Counted from the first letter of the stretch, positions 8,211-16,440 are shown. The stretch: 48,527 nt of DNA from Candidatus Omnitrophota bacterium (GCA_028692655.1 JAQUWY010000011.1:1-48527), one strand, 5' to 3'. Program-made: numbers and translations. The notes: generated by a model from the letters alone, not told the origin.

Positions 8211-8699
8211 ATGAAAGAAGAAAGATGTAACATGGGAGAGTTTATTAGATTAAAACGAAAAAAAAAGAAACTAAAAATAATTGAATTTTCCCGGAAAGTC
8301 GGCATTAAGCCTGAGAATTTGGTCAATATAGAAAAGAATAAGGAGCTTCCTGCATTTAAAGTAATATTTGAAATAGCTGTTGAGCTTAAAGAAGTAAGAG
8401 AAATTCTCCTTAAATATATAGGCACAAAATATCCTGAAGTAACAAAGATTATAAACACGATGAATAAATATGAGGCGATGAATCAGCCGGAGTATCTTAC
8501 CTTAGCTGATATGCTGCGTTGTTCTTTTGAAAAAGGAGAGAAGGGAGAAGAAACTGCGAAGAAACTTCTTAAGAAAATTAAGCCCTCGCTAACTAAAAAC
8601 AAGGATATGGTAAAGAAAACCAAAACGTTGCTAAATCTATTCGATAAATTTGGTAAGGAGTTCACAAAGCTATCGGAAGAAATAAAGAAAATTACTTAG
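8211..8699 (+). CDS. XRE-type helix-turn-helix regulator
   Basis: A cytoplasmic protein of 162 residues from ATG 8211, chosen because AAGGAG lies at good spacing. A GTG at 8184 in the same frame would run through that ribosome binding site. Residues about 4-60 form an XRE-type DNA-binding fold: the sequence from MGEFIRLKRKKKKLKIIEFSRKVG through PENLVNIEKNKELPAF matches the helix-turn-helix pattern. The C-terminal half is Lys- and Glu-rich and probably helical, perhaps for dimer formation. Target genes are unknown; it stands alone before a repeat-filled gap. A toxin partner was looked for next to it and not seen. Confidence 0.75.
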   Translation: MKEERCNMGEFIRLKRKKKKLKIIEFSRKVGIKPENLVNIEKNKELPAFKVIFEIAVELKEVREILLKYIGTKYPEVTKIINTMNKYEAMNQPEYLTLADMLRCSFEKGEKGEETAKKLLKKIKPSLTKNKDMVKKTKTLLNLFDKFGKEFTKLSEEIKKIT

Positions 8700-8736
8700 T
8701 CGTACCTTCGGCAATGGTTTTTGATTTGTGTTTTTA

Positions 8737-8976
8737 GTTTGTATAATTCTTAAGATGTGTTTACATATTTTGTGTAAAGGCGAACGGTATACGGTTGCGT
8801 AACTCGTATCGTTATTTGTTTGCCGGCTGCGTTAATAAAATCTTAGGAATGGAGATGATTAACGTTCAACGACAGCCGTTTCAAGCTACCTGCCTACCGG
8901 TAGGCAGGCACAACTCTCTAACGATGAATGATACGGCTATAGAGTAGGCTGTAAACATAACTTTCGGATAATACAT
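8737..8976. repeat. Intergenic repeat family, long copy (within gap 8700-9221)
   Basis: The ends of this 240-bp element match a 98-bp element at 40331-40428: the left 60 bp (TTTACATATTTTGTGTAAAG, GCGAACGGTATACGG) and the right 38 bp (GAGTAGGCTGTAAACATAAC) are nearly identical in both. The long copy carries an extra 142-bp interior bounded by ATACGGTT (8789-8796) and ATACGGCT (8931-8938). The interior has nested inverted repeats (for instance GCTGCGTTAAT near 8827 against ATTAACG...CAGCC near 8860) and the palindrome at 8889-8908. The rest of the gap is AT-rich; 9060-9115 repeats words like GCCTG and CTTAG. No gene was found. Confidence 0.75.
8889..8908. repeat. REP-like GC-rich palindrome
   Basis: CCTGCCTACCGGTAGGCAGG is a perfect 20-bp palindrome. 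The same core with the same flank (AGCT before, CACAAC after) recurs at 10236-10259. Related half or imperfect forms occur at 5165-5180, 16441-16460 and 27819-27830. Confidence 0.85.
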
Positions 8977-9145
8977 TTAGTTTTTCTAAATTAATATTTA
9001 TAAATTATTGTTTTTACATTTCTTATTTATATTTTTGATTTAAATTTAACCAGTTTAGCTAATTTAGCTATCTCAACTTAGCCTGTAGCCTGCAACCTGA
9101 CGCCTGCGACTTAGAGTTTATAGCTTTCAGTTAGTATATAGTCCA

Positions 9146-9173
9146 TTGACATAATAGCGTCTTTTATTATAAT
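9146..9173 (+). promoter_or_regulatory. Consensus promoter of nadA
   Basis: TTGACA (9146-9151), 16-nt spacer, TATAAT (9168-9173): both hexamers match the sigma-70 consensus exactly. The start near 9180 gives a leader of roughly 40 nt before ATG 9222. No clear NAD riboswitch or NrtR-type palindrome was seen in that leader. Confidence 0.75.
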
Positions 9174-9221
9174 AACTTCTTTCATAAACATAATGCTTGT
9201 GAAGGGCGCTTAGGCACAGTT

Positions 9222-10127
9222 ATGGATAATCTGCAGAAAAAAATAGTTGAATTAAAGAAAGAAAAAAAAGCGGTAATTTTAGCTCATAATTACCAGATTC
9301 CACAAATTCAGGAGATTGCTGATTTCCTGGGAGATTCTCTTGAGCTGGCCCGGATTTCCCGGAAGCTTAAAGAAAGAATAATCGTTCTCTGCGGAGTGAG
9401 GTTTATGGCTGAAACCGTCAAGATTCTTTCTCCCGAGAAGAAAGTCATTTTACCGGTAATGGGAGCGGGCTGTCCTATGGCGGATATGATTACCCGTGAA
9501 GATATCTTAAAGGAAAAAACCGCGCATCCTGGGGCTTGGGTGGTTAGCTATGTTAACACCTCAGCCGAGGTCAAGGCGGTAAGTGATGTGTGTTGTACTT
9601 CCAGCAATGCGGTTAAAGTAGTTGAGAATGTTCCGGTTGATAAGGTTATTTTTGTGCCGGATAAAAACTTAGGCTGGTGGGTAGAAAAAAATGTTCCGGG
9701 TAAGAAAATATTTTCCTGGCAAGGGTATTGCCTGGTGCATGAGGAGTTTTCTTTAAAAGACTTAGAAGAATCAAAAAAGCTTTATCCGGAGGCTGAAGTG
9801 ATTGTTCATCCTGAGTGCCGCAGAGAAATACTGGAGAGAGCTGATTATGTTATGTCTACTTCTGGGATGCTCAAAAGAGCTAAAGAATCTAAGTCCACCA
9901 AGTTCATTATAGGCACAGAAGAGGGTATGATCTATCGGCTCAAGAAAGAGAACCCCGCTAAAGAGTTCTGTTCTCTGGGAACTCCAAAAGTCTGCGTTAA
10001 CATGAAGAAAACTACCTTACAGGACGTGTATCATTCGCTGGAGAGTGAAAAATACAATATTGAAATTGATCCTGTCGTTATCGAAAAAGCAAGTTTGGCT
10101 TTAGAACGGATGGTTAGTTATATCTAA
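9222..10127 (+). CDS. nadA: Quinolinate synthase NadA
   Basis: Condenses iminoaspartate with dihydroxyacetone phosphate to quinolinate in de novo NAD synthesis, using a [4Fe-4S] cluster. The 301-residue length matches the compact enzyme class. The three cluster ligands are visible as Cys84 (MGAGCPM), Cys170 (WQGYC) and Cys258 (PKVCVNMKKTTL). Other conserved segments are AHNYQ (21-25), DVCCTSSNAV (122-131) and HPECR (196-200). It is driven by a consensus promoter. nadB and nadC are not adjacent in this window, so the source of iminoaspartate must be encoded elsewhere. The ribosome binding site before ATG 9222 is weak. Confidence 0.95.
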   Translation: MDNLQKKIVELKKEKKAVILAHNYQIPQIQEIADFLGDSLELARISRKLKERIIVLCGVRFMAETVKILSPEKKVILPVMGAGCPMADMITREDILKEKTAHPGAWVVSYVNTSAEVKAVSDVCCTSSNAVKVVENVPVDKVIFVPDKNLGWWVEKNVPGKKIFSWQGYCLVHEEFSLKDLEESKKLYPEAEVIVHPECRREILERADYVMSTSGMLKRAKESKSTKFIIGTEEGMIYRLKKENPAKEFCSLGTPKVCVNMKKTTLQDVYHSLESEKYNIEIDPVVIEKASLALERMVSYI

Positions 10128-10235
10128 ATAAAGGTCTTTCGCTTGCCGTTTATTGGTTGCGTAGCTGAAAATGCCAAAGGTCCAACGTCGACCGTTTTAT
10201 TTTGATGCAGCCGAATGACGACAGGCAATTCGAGC

Positions 10236-10259
10236 TGCCTGCCTACCGGTAGGCAGGCA
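10236..10259. repeat. REP-like palindrome between nadA and mnmA
   Basis: A 24-bp perfect palindrome centred on ACCGGT, extending the 20-bp core seen at 8889-8908 by GC pairs on both sides. It lies in the 180-bp nadA-mnmA gap, whose other sequence resembles the interior of the 8.7-kb element in style (short GC-rich words) but was not alignable over length. Confidence 0.85.
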
Positions 10260-10307
10260 CAACCCTTCAACGCATAGCGCAGCCACAAGTGCAAACGTAT
10301 CCTTAAC

Positions 10308-11378
10308 ATGAGAAAGAAAATAGCCGTAGGCTTAAGCGGAGGAATAGACTCGGCGGTTTCAGCCCTTCTGTTAAAGCAAAAAGGATGGGATGTCTTAGGG
10401 GTAACCTTAAGCTTTTCAATTTCCGAACATCCGGATTTAAACAAAATCAATTTAGAAAGAGCCAAAAACATTTGTTCTCAGCTCGGCATTTCCCATAAAG
10501 TCATTGAAGCCTCAGACATATTCACAGAAAAAATTATAAATTATTTTATTGAGAGCTATTCTGGAGGGCTTACGCCCAATCCCTGTGCTTTTTGTAATCG
10601 CTTTATAAAATTTGGATTTTTGGCAGAAAAAACAAAGTCAATGGGTATTAATTACCTGGCTACCGGCCATTACGCGCGTCTGGCAAAATATAAAGGTAAT
10701 TATTGCTTTAGGGCCGCCAAAGATAAAAATAAGTCTCAGGAGTATTTTCTGTCTCTCGTTCATCCTTCAATATTGAATTCAGTAGTATTTCCTCTAGGAA
10801 ATTACACTAAAGATAAAGTCAGAAAAATAGCAAAAGAAAACCGGCTTATATGCTGTCCGGGTAAAGAGAGCCAGGATATTTGTTTTATACAGGATTGTTC
10901 CTATAAAGAATTTATTCAGTTGTATCTTAAAAAGGGTAATCTTGCAGGTAATATTTGCCATGTAAACGGCAAAGTTCTCGGTACTCATAGCGGTATTTAT
11001 TGCTTTACCTTAGGCCAGCGAAGTGGTTTGGGGATTTCCTGGAAAGAGCCTTTATATGTGGTTGATATCGATCCCGTAACTAAGACGGTTCGAGTGGGAG
11101 AGAAGTCTTATTTGTATAAAAATAATTTTAAAGTTAAAAATCCAAACTGGTTTATTCGCGAGTATCAGCTTTTCAAAAAACTGCTTAATAAACTTACCGT
11201 AAAAATCAGGTATAACTCTTTGGCTTATCCTTGCAATGTTACTTTAGAAAAAGATACGGCAAAGGTTTTTCTTCGCAAGGGTGTTCACGCGATAACTCCG
11301 GGGCAAATAGCGGTTTTTTATTACAAGGATATTGTTATTGGGGCAGGGGAAATTACAAAACAGTTTGTACGGCAGTAA
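10308..11378 (+). CDS. mnmA: tRNA-specific 2-thiouridylase MnmA
   Basis: Thiolates U34 in the wobble position of tRNAs for Lys, Glu and Gln, with ATP activation and sulfur from a persulfide carrier. The 356-residue length is standard. Residues 8-15 hold the PP-loop GLSGGIDS. NPCAFCNRFIKF (91-102) carries the nucleophilic Cys96 and ESQDICF (187-193) the second catalytic Cys192. TGHYAR (119-124) and the C-terminal barrel regions TLGQRSGLG and ITPGQIAVFY are also typical. ATG 10308 has no strong Shine-Dalgarno. It follows a palindrome-containing gap after nadA. The fold and catalytic residues leave little doubt about function. Confidence 0.95.
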   Translation: MRKKIAVGLSGGIDSAVSALLLKQKGWDVLGVTLSFSISEHPDLNKINLERAKNICSQLGISHKVIEASDIFTEKIINYFIESYSGGLTPNPCAFCNRFIKFGFLAEKTKSMGINYLATGHYARLAKYKGNYCFRAAKDKNKSQEYFLSLVHPSILNSVVFPLGNYTKDKVRKIAKENRLICCPGKESQDICFIQDCSYKEFIQLYLKKGNLAGNICHVNGKVLGTHSGIYCFTLGQRSGLGISWKEPLYVVDIDPVTKTVRVGEKSYLYKNNFKVKNPNWFIREYQLFKKLLNKLTVKIRYNSLAYPCNVTLEKDTAKVFLRKGVHAITPGQIAVFYYKDIVIGAGEITKQFVRQ

Positions 11379-11409
11379 AAATATATGCTATAATAAAAAA
11401 TATAGCATA
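11365..11409 (+). promoter_or_regulatory. Pseudopilin promoter with overlapping operator-like inverted repeat
   Basis: TTGTAC (11365-11370), an 18-nt spacer and TATAAT (11389-11394) form a good promoter inside the end of mnmA. A perfect 9-bp inverted repeat TATGCTATA (11384-11392) / TATAGCATA (11401-11409), with an 8-nt A-rich loop, overlaps the -10 box and the expected start site. A protein bound there would block initiation. Confidence 0.6.
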
Positions 11410-11429
11410 GCAGTAAGCAAGGAGAGAAA

Positions 11430-12053
11430 ATGATAAAAAAGACTTTCACTCTTATTGAGCTTATTGTAGTTATAGCCATCATTGCTGTATTGGCGGCTAT
11501 AATTGCTCCGAATGCTTTTAAAGCGATTGAAAAAGCAAAGATTTCACAAGCTTTATCCGATTTGAAAGCTCTCAAAACTGCCATAGGGGCATTGTACGTT
11601 GATACTGGTAGATGGGCTCCTCTTTCGTCAAACCATGCTTTTTGGCTGGCATCTGTACCGGCATATTCAGCTGGTTTAAACGAGTACTATACTAGGCACG
11701 GTTTGATGAACAACGAAGATTATAACGGAAATACTATCCCTGGCTGGGATGGCCCTTATTTGGAAAATGCAAGAGCGGCTCATCCTTGGGGCGGAATATA
11801 CACCATATATCTTGATAGTCAAAGCGATCCGGATGGCAGTTCCAACATTGTTTTCCAAAATTCCCATACCTTGCGGCTTGACCGCAAATGTTTTAGTGAA
11901 GATAAATTTACTTGCTATGTTCCTGAGAGTTCTGCAGTAAGAATAGATTCTTTTATGGATGATGGGGACATCAGGACGGGAAGATTTATAAAAGGCAATA
12001 ATCCCGGTACCGGCGGGGAATGGAATACATATTGCTGGTTTTTTAGAAGATAG
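11430..12053 (+). CDS. Type II secretion/type IV pilus pseudopilin (GspG-like)
   Basis: A 207-residue protein with an N-terminal prepilin signal: short basic leader MIKKT, then FTLIELIVVIAIIAVLAAIIAP, the hydrophobic helix with Glu at mature position 5. Prepilin peptidase would cut before Phe6. The residue before the cut is Thr instead of the usual Gly, which is uncommon. The body has the GspG-like ISQALSDLKALKTAIGALYVDTGRWAP segment (37-65) and a WDGPYLENA...HPWGG region (about 108-123) typical of major pseudopilins. Good ribosome binding site (AAGGAG). No other secretion genes are adjacent, as is common for orphan pseudopilins in candidate-phylum genomes. Confidence 0.85.
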   Translation: MIKKTFTLIELIVVIAIIAVLAAIIAPNAFKAIEKAKISQALSDLKALKTAIGALYVDTGRWAPLSSNHAFWLASVPAYSAGLNEYYTRHGLMNNEDYNGNTIPGWDGPYLENARAAHPWGGIYTIYLDSQSDPDGSSNIVFQNSHTLRLDRKCFSEDKFTCYVPESSAVRIDSFMDDGDIRTGRFIKGNNPGTGGEWNTYCWFFRR

Positions 12054-12132
12054 CGTTAAATAAAAATTTGGGTTTTGTCCAGCCGTAAATAAACTTCCAT
12101 AGACTTTAATATTTTTTTAAAAAGGGGATAAA

Positions 12133-12741
12133 ATGAAACAATTTTCTTATTTATTATTAGGAGGAGTGACACTTTTGGCTTTAGCTTGCAGCCAGCCGCC
12201 TGAGGATGTATTAGTTGACAGTTTTGAAGGAATGATTAATTCTGAAACCGTTGATTTCGGTTCAAGTGAAAATTCCAGTTTGTCTGTGTCTGCCGGCAAG
12301 GAGCAAAAAATATGCGGCCAGCAGTCGTTAAAAATAGAATATGAACTAAAGCCTTCCGGCTATATGTGGATAGCCCGGGGTTATGGCCTGGATGTTGGAG
12401 GTGCAGGAAAGTGGGAAGTTCAGCCTCAAGATATAGCCTGGAAAAAATATAATGCCATATCTGTACAGGTGTACGGCAGTAATTCTTCAGGGGTAATCGC
12501 CTTTGATTTAAAAGATAAGGGAGGAGAGCTCTGGAGATTTATCATTGATGATGATTTTTCCGGATGGAAGGAAGTTGTATGCCCATTAAAAGAGTTTTTC
12601 CCCAGAGGCGATTGGCAGCCGGATACAGCCGAGAGAAACGAAAAACTAGATTTTCCGGTATTAAGTTTTCAGTTTGAACCGCGCCTTCCCGGCAAAGGCA
12701 CCTATTATTTTGATTGCGTTAAACTTACATATATTAAGTAA
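12133..12741 (+). CDS. Lipoprotein with carbohydrate-binding-like beta domain
   Basis: A 202-residue predicted lipoprotein: hydrophobic signal to residue 18, lipobox LALAC with Cys19. The mature part starts with VLVDSFEGMIN and continues as a beta-sandwich-like sequence (SLKIEYELKPSGYMWIARGY, AISVQVYGSNSSGVIAFDLKDKGGELWRF, GWKEVVCPLKEF, GTYYFDCVKLTYI). This resembles CBM11/CIA30-type domains that bind sugars or act as adaptors. Resemblance was judged by pattern, so binding specificity is not claimed. Strong ribosome binding site (AAGGGGATA). It follows the pseudopilin by 79 bp and could be co-transcribed. Confidence 0.7.
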   Translation: MKQFSYLLLGGVTLLALACSQPPEDVLVDSFEGMINSETVDFGSSENSSLSVSAGKEQKICGQQSLKIEYELKPSGYMWIARGYGLDVGGAGKWEVQPQDIAWKKYNAISVQVYGSNSSGVIAFDLKDKGGELWRFIIDDDFSGWKEVVCPLKEFFPRGDWQPDTAERNEKLDFPVLSFQFEPRLPGKGTYYFDCVKLTYIK

Positions 12742-12787
12742 CACACGTATATGCACAGATTAAAGAACAGATTTTATAAATGAATAT

Positions 12788-12832
12788 AAATCCGTGTTGA
12801 TCCGCGTGTCAAATCCGTGAGAATCCGTGTTT
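12788..12832. repeat. ATCCGTG word repeat
   Basis: Four degenerate copies of a word near AATCCGTG (with spacers TTG, TC, AG) run in tandem just before the metallopeptidase start. It belongs in style to the other intergenic word tracts of this window. It supplies no recognisable Shine-Dalgarno. Confidence 0.6.
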
Positions 12833-12839
12833 AAAAGTG

Positions 12840-13892
12840 ATGAAGAAAAACATAAACTTATCAAATCTCTCCGAAGAGGATCTCCTTGGCTTAAAGATTC
12901 GCGATTTGCCTTTGTCTATAGAGGGAAGCTGGCTTAACGAATGTGTGCAGGCACTTTATCAGGAACTTCAAGAGAAAAATATTATATTCAGGCCTTGTTG
13001 TTATTTGGCTGATGAGTGGCTGGCTCCCGATAAAGAGCCGGTTTTAGGCATTCCTTTTTTTCTGGCACATCCCAGCCTGATGAAACTTGAGAGGAAGATG
13101 ATGCTTGATGTAGAGGGCGGTACCAAAGATTGGTGCATGAAGCTGCTTCGGCATGAAACAGGCCATGCTATTAACTATGCTTACCGGTTTTACCGCAGAA
13201 GGAAGTGGCAGAAAATTTTTGGCCAGTTCTCCAGGGAATATAATGAAACCTACCGCTTTCGTCCGTATAGCAGGAGTTTTGTCAGGCATCTGGAAGATTA
13301 TTACGCACAGTATCATCCGGATGAAGATTTCGCTGAGACTTTCGCTGTATGGCTTACTCCCGGCCTTGATTGGCAGGCGCAGTATAAAGGCTGGAGAGCC
13401 AGCGATAAATTGAAATATGTTGAAGAATTGATGAACGAAATAAAAGAAAGGCCTCCTTTGGAAAAAAACGGGAAAAAATACTGGCAGGCTTCCCGGATAA
13501 ATATGACATTGAGGAGTTTTTATAAAAAGAAACGGCATTCTTACGCCGAGGATTTTCCTGATTTTCATGATTCCAATCTAAAAAGGATCTTTCTTTCTCC
13601 CGAGGGTTTGAGTTCCGGACAGCAGAAACCAAAAGGTGCGGTTGCGGCATCAGCTATGGTCAAAAAATATAAAAAAGAAATTTTAAAAAGTGTGGCCCAG
13701 TGGACCGGAGAGCGTAAGTACATCATAGGAGACCTTCTTGATACTTTGGCGCAAAGATGCCGGGAGCTTGGATTAATTCTCGATAAGCCTGAGGTGCTTG
13801 CCTTGGAGGAAGTATCGATTTATGTAACAACCCTGGTTATGAATTACCTATATACTGGAGGTTTCAGAAAGAATAATTGCCATCGTGGGTAA
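12840..13892 (+). CDS. Putative zinc-binding metallopeptidase (Peptidase_Mx family-like)
   Basis: A 350-residue soluble protein with a gluzincin-like active site: HETGH at residues 105-109 (numbered from ATG 12840) inside CMKLLRHETGHAINYAY, and a downstream acidic motif PDEDFAETFAVWL around residues 160-172 offering the third zinc ligand (the Glu of AET). This arrangement is that of the putative zinc-binding metallopeptidase family PF15887, by recall. There is no signal peptide. ATG 12840 is preferred over the GTG at 12837. The C-terminal third (from about 270) is Lys-rich and helical. Next in line, 56 bp away, is an ATP-grasp ligase, so a peptide-making and a peptide-cutting enzyme are paired. 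Confidence 0.75.
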   Translation: MKKNINLSNLSEEDLLGLKIRDLPLSIEGSWLNECVQALYQELQEKNIIFRPCCYLADEWLAPDKEPVLGIPFFLAHPSLMKLERKMMLDVEGGTKDWCMKLLRHETGHAINYAYRFYRRRKWQKIFGQFSREYNETYRFRPYSRSFVRHLEDYYAQYHPDEDFAETFAVWLTPGLDWQAQYKGWRASDKLKYVEELMNEIKERPPLEKNGKKYWQASRINMTLRSFYKKKRHSYAEDFPDFHDSNLKRIFLSPEGLSSGQQKPKGAVAASAMVKKYKKEILKSVAQWTGERKYIIGDLLDTLAQRCRELGLILDKPEVLALEEVSIYVTTLVMNYLYTGGFRKNNCHRG

Positions 13893-13948
13893 GTCTTTTG
13901 TGTTTTTGTGCTTGATGAATATACTTTTGACAGAAGTAAATAAATGTT

Positions 13949-14962
13949 ATGAATAAAATGAAAGTTTTGCTGGTGTTTGACAGCCCTTACTTCACAGAGA
14001 GAGGCTATGATTTTAAGGAAGAATTTAAAGATTTTGACTGGGACACAGAATCTTTCGTATACCAAGCTTTGCTGGAAAATGGCCATGATGTAAAGCTTCT
14101 TGGTTTATTTAACGATATGAAGCCGCTTCTGGAAGAAGTAAGAGAAAACAAACCCGATGTGATCTTTAATCTTGTAGAAGTGTTTAATCAGAAATCTCAC
14201 CTGGATAAAAATGTCGCCGGCATATTAGAAATGCTGGATATCCCCTATACGGGAGCTTCTTTAGCCAGCTTGTGCGTTTGCGGCAATAAAGCGCTGAGTA
14301 AGGAAATTTTGAGTTTCCATAAAATTAAAGTCCCGAATTTTTATACTTTCTACCGGAATCGCAAAGTATGGCTTCCCCGCCGGCTCAAACTTCCCTTGAT
14401 AGTAAAACCTTTGAGTGAGGAAGCTTCCCGAGGGATATCTCAGGCTTCGATTGTAGACAACGAAGAAGCTTTGATAGAGAGGGTTAAGTTTATACACGAG
14501 GGGATGAAAAATGATGCGATTGCCGAAGAGTATATTAACGGAAGGGAATTCTACGTCAGTGTGCTGGGAAACAAGCGTCTTAAGGTTTTTCCTCTCCGTG
14601 AGATGAAGTTCGGAGGTTTTGGCGAAGATGAGCCGAGAATAGCCACCTATCGTGCTAAATGGGACAATGATTACCGTAAAAAATGGGGTATAAAAAATTC
14701 ATTTGCCGGGAGGCTTCCTAATGGTTTAGAGCCCAAGATAGCCGAGATTTGCAAACGTGCCTACAGGGCTCTGAATATGGATTGTTATGCCCGTTTTGAT
14801 ATAAGGGTTACGGATGAAGCTAAAATATATATACTGGAAGCCAATGCTAACCCTTGCCTTGACAAAGAAGATGAATTGGGCCAGGCAGCTGAGAAGTCCG
14901 GCATGCCGTATGCTAAATTAGTCCAGAAAATAATACGCCTGGGATTAGAAAGGATGCCTTAA
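13949..14962 (+). CDS. ATP-grasp ligase related to D-alanine-D-alanine ligase
   Basis: A 337-residue ATP-grasp enzyme, close to Ddl in size and layout. PYTGAS (100-105, Ddl-type), KPLSEEASRGI (153-163, nucleotide-binding loop), EEYINGREFYVSV (193-205), ARFDIR (281-286) and the metal-binding ILEANANPCLD (295-305) are visible. Such enzymes join a carboxylate, as acyl phosphate, to an amine. The usual murC/murB/ftsQ neighbours of a housekeeping Ddl are absent. The gene is set between a metallopeptidase and a MEMO-AMMECR1 fusion, so a specialised substrate is likely. It ends 2 bp before the next start, a strong sign of an operon. Confidence 0.8.
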   Translation: MNKMKVLLVFDSPYFTERGYDFKEEFKDFDWDTESFVYQALLENGHDVKLLGLFNDMKPLLEEVRENKPDVIFNLVEVFNQKSHLDKNVAGILEMLDIPYTGASLASLCVCGNKALSKEILSFHKIKVPNFYTFYRNRKVWLPRRLKLPLIVKPLSEEASRGISQASIVDNEEALIERVKFIHEGMKNDAIAEEYINGREFYVSVLGNKRLKVFPLREMKFGGFGEDEPRIATYRAKWDNDYRKKWGIKNSFAGRLPNGLEPKIAEICKRAYRALNMDCYARFDIRVTDEAKIYILEANANPCLDKEDELGQAAEKSGMPYAKLVQKIIRLGLERMP

Positions 14963-14964
14963 TA

Positions 14965-16440
14965 ATGAGGCGCTTAAAGGGTCTTGTAATTTTATGTTTT
15001 TTCATTTTTGAGCTTACCGGGAGTGCCTTTGCCCAGAAAGTTAAAGAGGCTGATCTTTCCGGAAGCTGGTACCCAAATGATCCTGCAGTTTTGTCAGGGC
15101 TTATCTCTTCCTACTTCCAAAGCGCTCAAATTCCCCGGATAAAAGGCAAGAATGTAATTGCTCTTATATGTCCTCATGCCGGAATCGAAATAAGCGGCCC
15201 TGTCACAGCCTGTAGTTTTAAAGCTGTAGAGAGCCGTCGAATCGATACGGTAGTAGTTGTGGGCTTCAGTCACAAGCTTGATTATGAAGGTATAGCAGTT
15301 TTGGATTTATCAGGTTACCGCACACCTTTAGGGATACTGCCGATAGATATGGATTTGACAAAAGAAATAATAAGTTTTGATGAGAAATTTTCATCCAATG
15401 AAGATGCTTTCGAGAGTGAGAATTCAATTGAGCTAATTTTGCCTTTTATACAAGTTGCTTGCCCTGCTGCTAAAGTAGTTCTTTTGGCTATTGGCAAACA
15501 AAGTTTTGAAAATTCTGAGTTAACCGGTAAGGCTTTGAGTGAGGTGTTAGCAGGCAAAAAAAATGTTTTGTTCATTGCCAGTACCGACATGAGCCATTAC
15601 CTTTCTTATGCTCAGGCCCGGGAAATAGATTCCGAAAGTGGGGACTTAATAACTCAACTTGACTCCCAGGAATTATTTAGAGAATGTGCCGGTAAAAACC
15701 GGATGTGCGGCCCGGCGGCTGTTACGGCTGTAATGATTGCTTCAAGAAAATTAGGCGCCGAAAAAGTCTGCATATTAAATAAGTCCAATTCAGGCGATAT
15801 CACGGGTAATAAACAAAGAGTAGTGGGTTACTTGAGTGCTGCTTTTGTAAAAGAAAACGATAAGGAGAGTGAAAAAATGCATGAATTCCTGAATGCTCGG
15901 CAAAAAAAAGAACTTCTAAAAATAGCCCGGGATACAATAATTTCTTATTTAAAGAAAGGCAAAACCATGGATGTTAAGACGAGTGATTCAAAAATAAAGG
16001 AAGTTATGGGCGTTTTTGTTACCTTACATAAAGAGGGCCAATTGCGCGGCTGTATTGGCAATATTATCGGGACAGAGCCGTTATATTTGGGGGTTAGGGA
16101 TATGGCTATTGCCTCAGCAACCCAGGATCCCAGGTTTCCCGCGGTAGAAGAGAGTGAACTGAAAGATATTGATATTGAGATATCGGCGCTTTCGCCGTTA
16201 GAGAAAATTACTGATACTAACGAGATAATTGCGGGCACTCATGGGGTTTTAGTCAAGGATGGCTATCGTAGCGGAGTGTATTTACCTCAGGTAGCTACTG
16301 AGATGGGCTGGAACAGAGAAGAATTTATGAATAGCCTTTGCGGCCATAAAGCCGGTATGGCTTCTGATGCCTGGAAAAAAGGAAAGTGCGATATTTATAT
16401 CTTCAGCGCCGAAGTATTTGGGGAAAAGGATTCAAAATAG
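14965..16440 (+). CDS. Exported MEMO-AMMECR1 fusion (AmmeMemoRadiSam B + A)
   Basis: A single 491-residue chain. Residues 1-23 form a signal peptide (cleavage near SAFA-Q). Residues about 28-297 are a MEMO domain, related in fold to LigB-type extradiol dioxygenases, with the expected metal-site residues His71 (CPHAG), His103 (GFSHK) and Cys248 (MCGPA), plus the STDMSHYL segment (206-213). Residues about 312-485 are an AMMECR1 domain with its hallmark LRGCIG (360-365) and SATQDPRFP (384-392). In many genomes A and B are separate and accompanied by a radical SAM protein; none is seen here. The reaction is not known. Export is unusual for these domains. It lies 2 bp after the ATP-grasp gene and before a rhomboid protease. 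Confidence 0.85.
   Translation: MRRLKGLVILCFFIFELTGSAFAQKVKEADLSGSWYPNDPAVLSGLISSYFQSAQIPRIKGKNVIALICPHAGIEISGPVTACSFKAVESRRIDTVVVVGFSHKLDYEGIAVLDLSGYRTPLGILPIDMDLTKEIISFDEKFSSNEDAFESENSIELILPFIQVACPAAKVVLLAIGKQSFENSELTGKALSEVLAGKKNVLFIASTDMSHYLSYAQAREIDSESGDLITQLDSQELFRECAGKNRMCGPAAVTAVMIASRKLGAEKVCILNKSNSGDITGNKQRVVGYLSAAFVKENDKESEKMHEFLNARQKKELLKIARDTIISYLKKGKTMDVKTSDSKIKEVMGVFVTLHKEGQLRGCIGNIIGTEPLYLGVRDMAIASATQDPRFPAVEESELKDIDIEISALSPLEKITDTNEIIAGTHGVLVKDGYRSGVYLPQVATEMGWNREEFMNSLCGHKAGMASDAWKKGKCDIYIFSAEVFGEKDSK

Noticed and set aside
8753-8976. Possible integron attC site in the nested inverted repeat
   Set aside because: No convincing core sites for an integron integrase and no cassette array; the pairing with the 40-kb copy explains it as a dispersed repeat.
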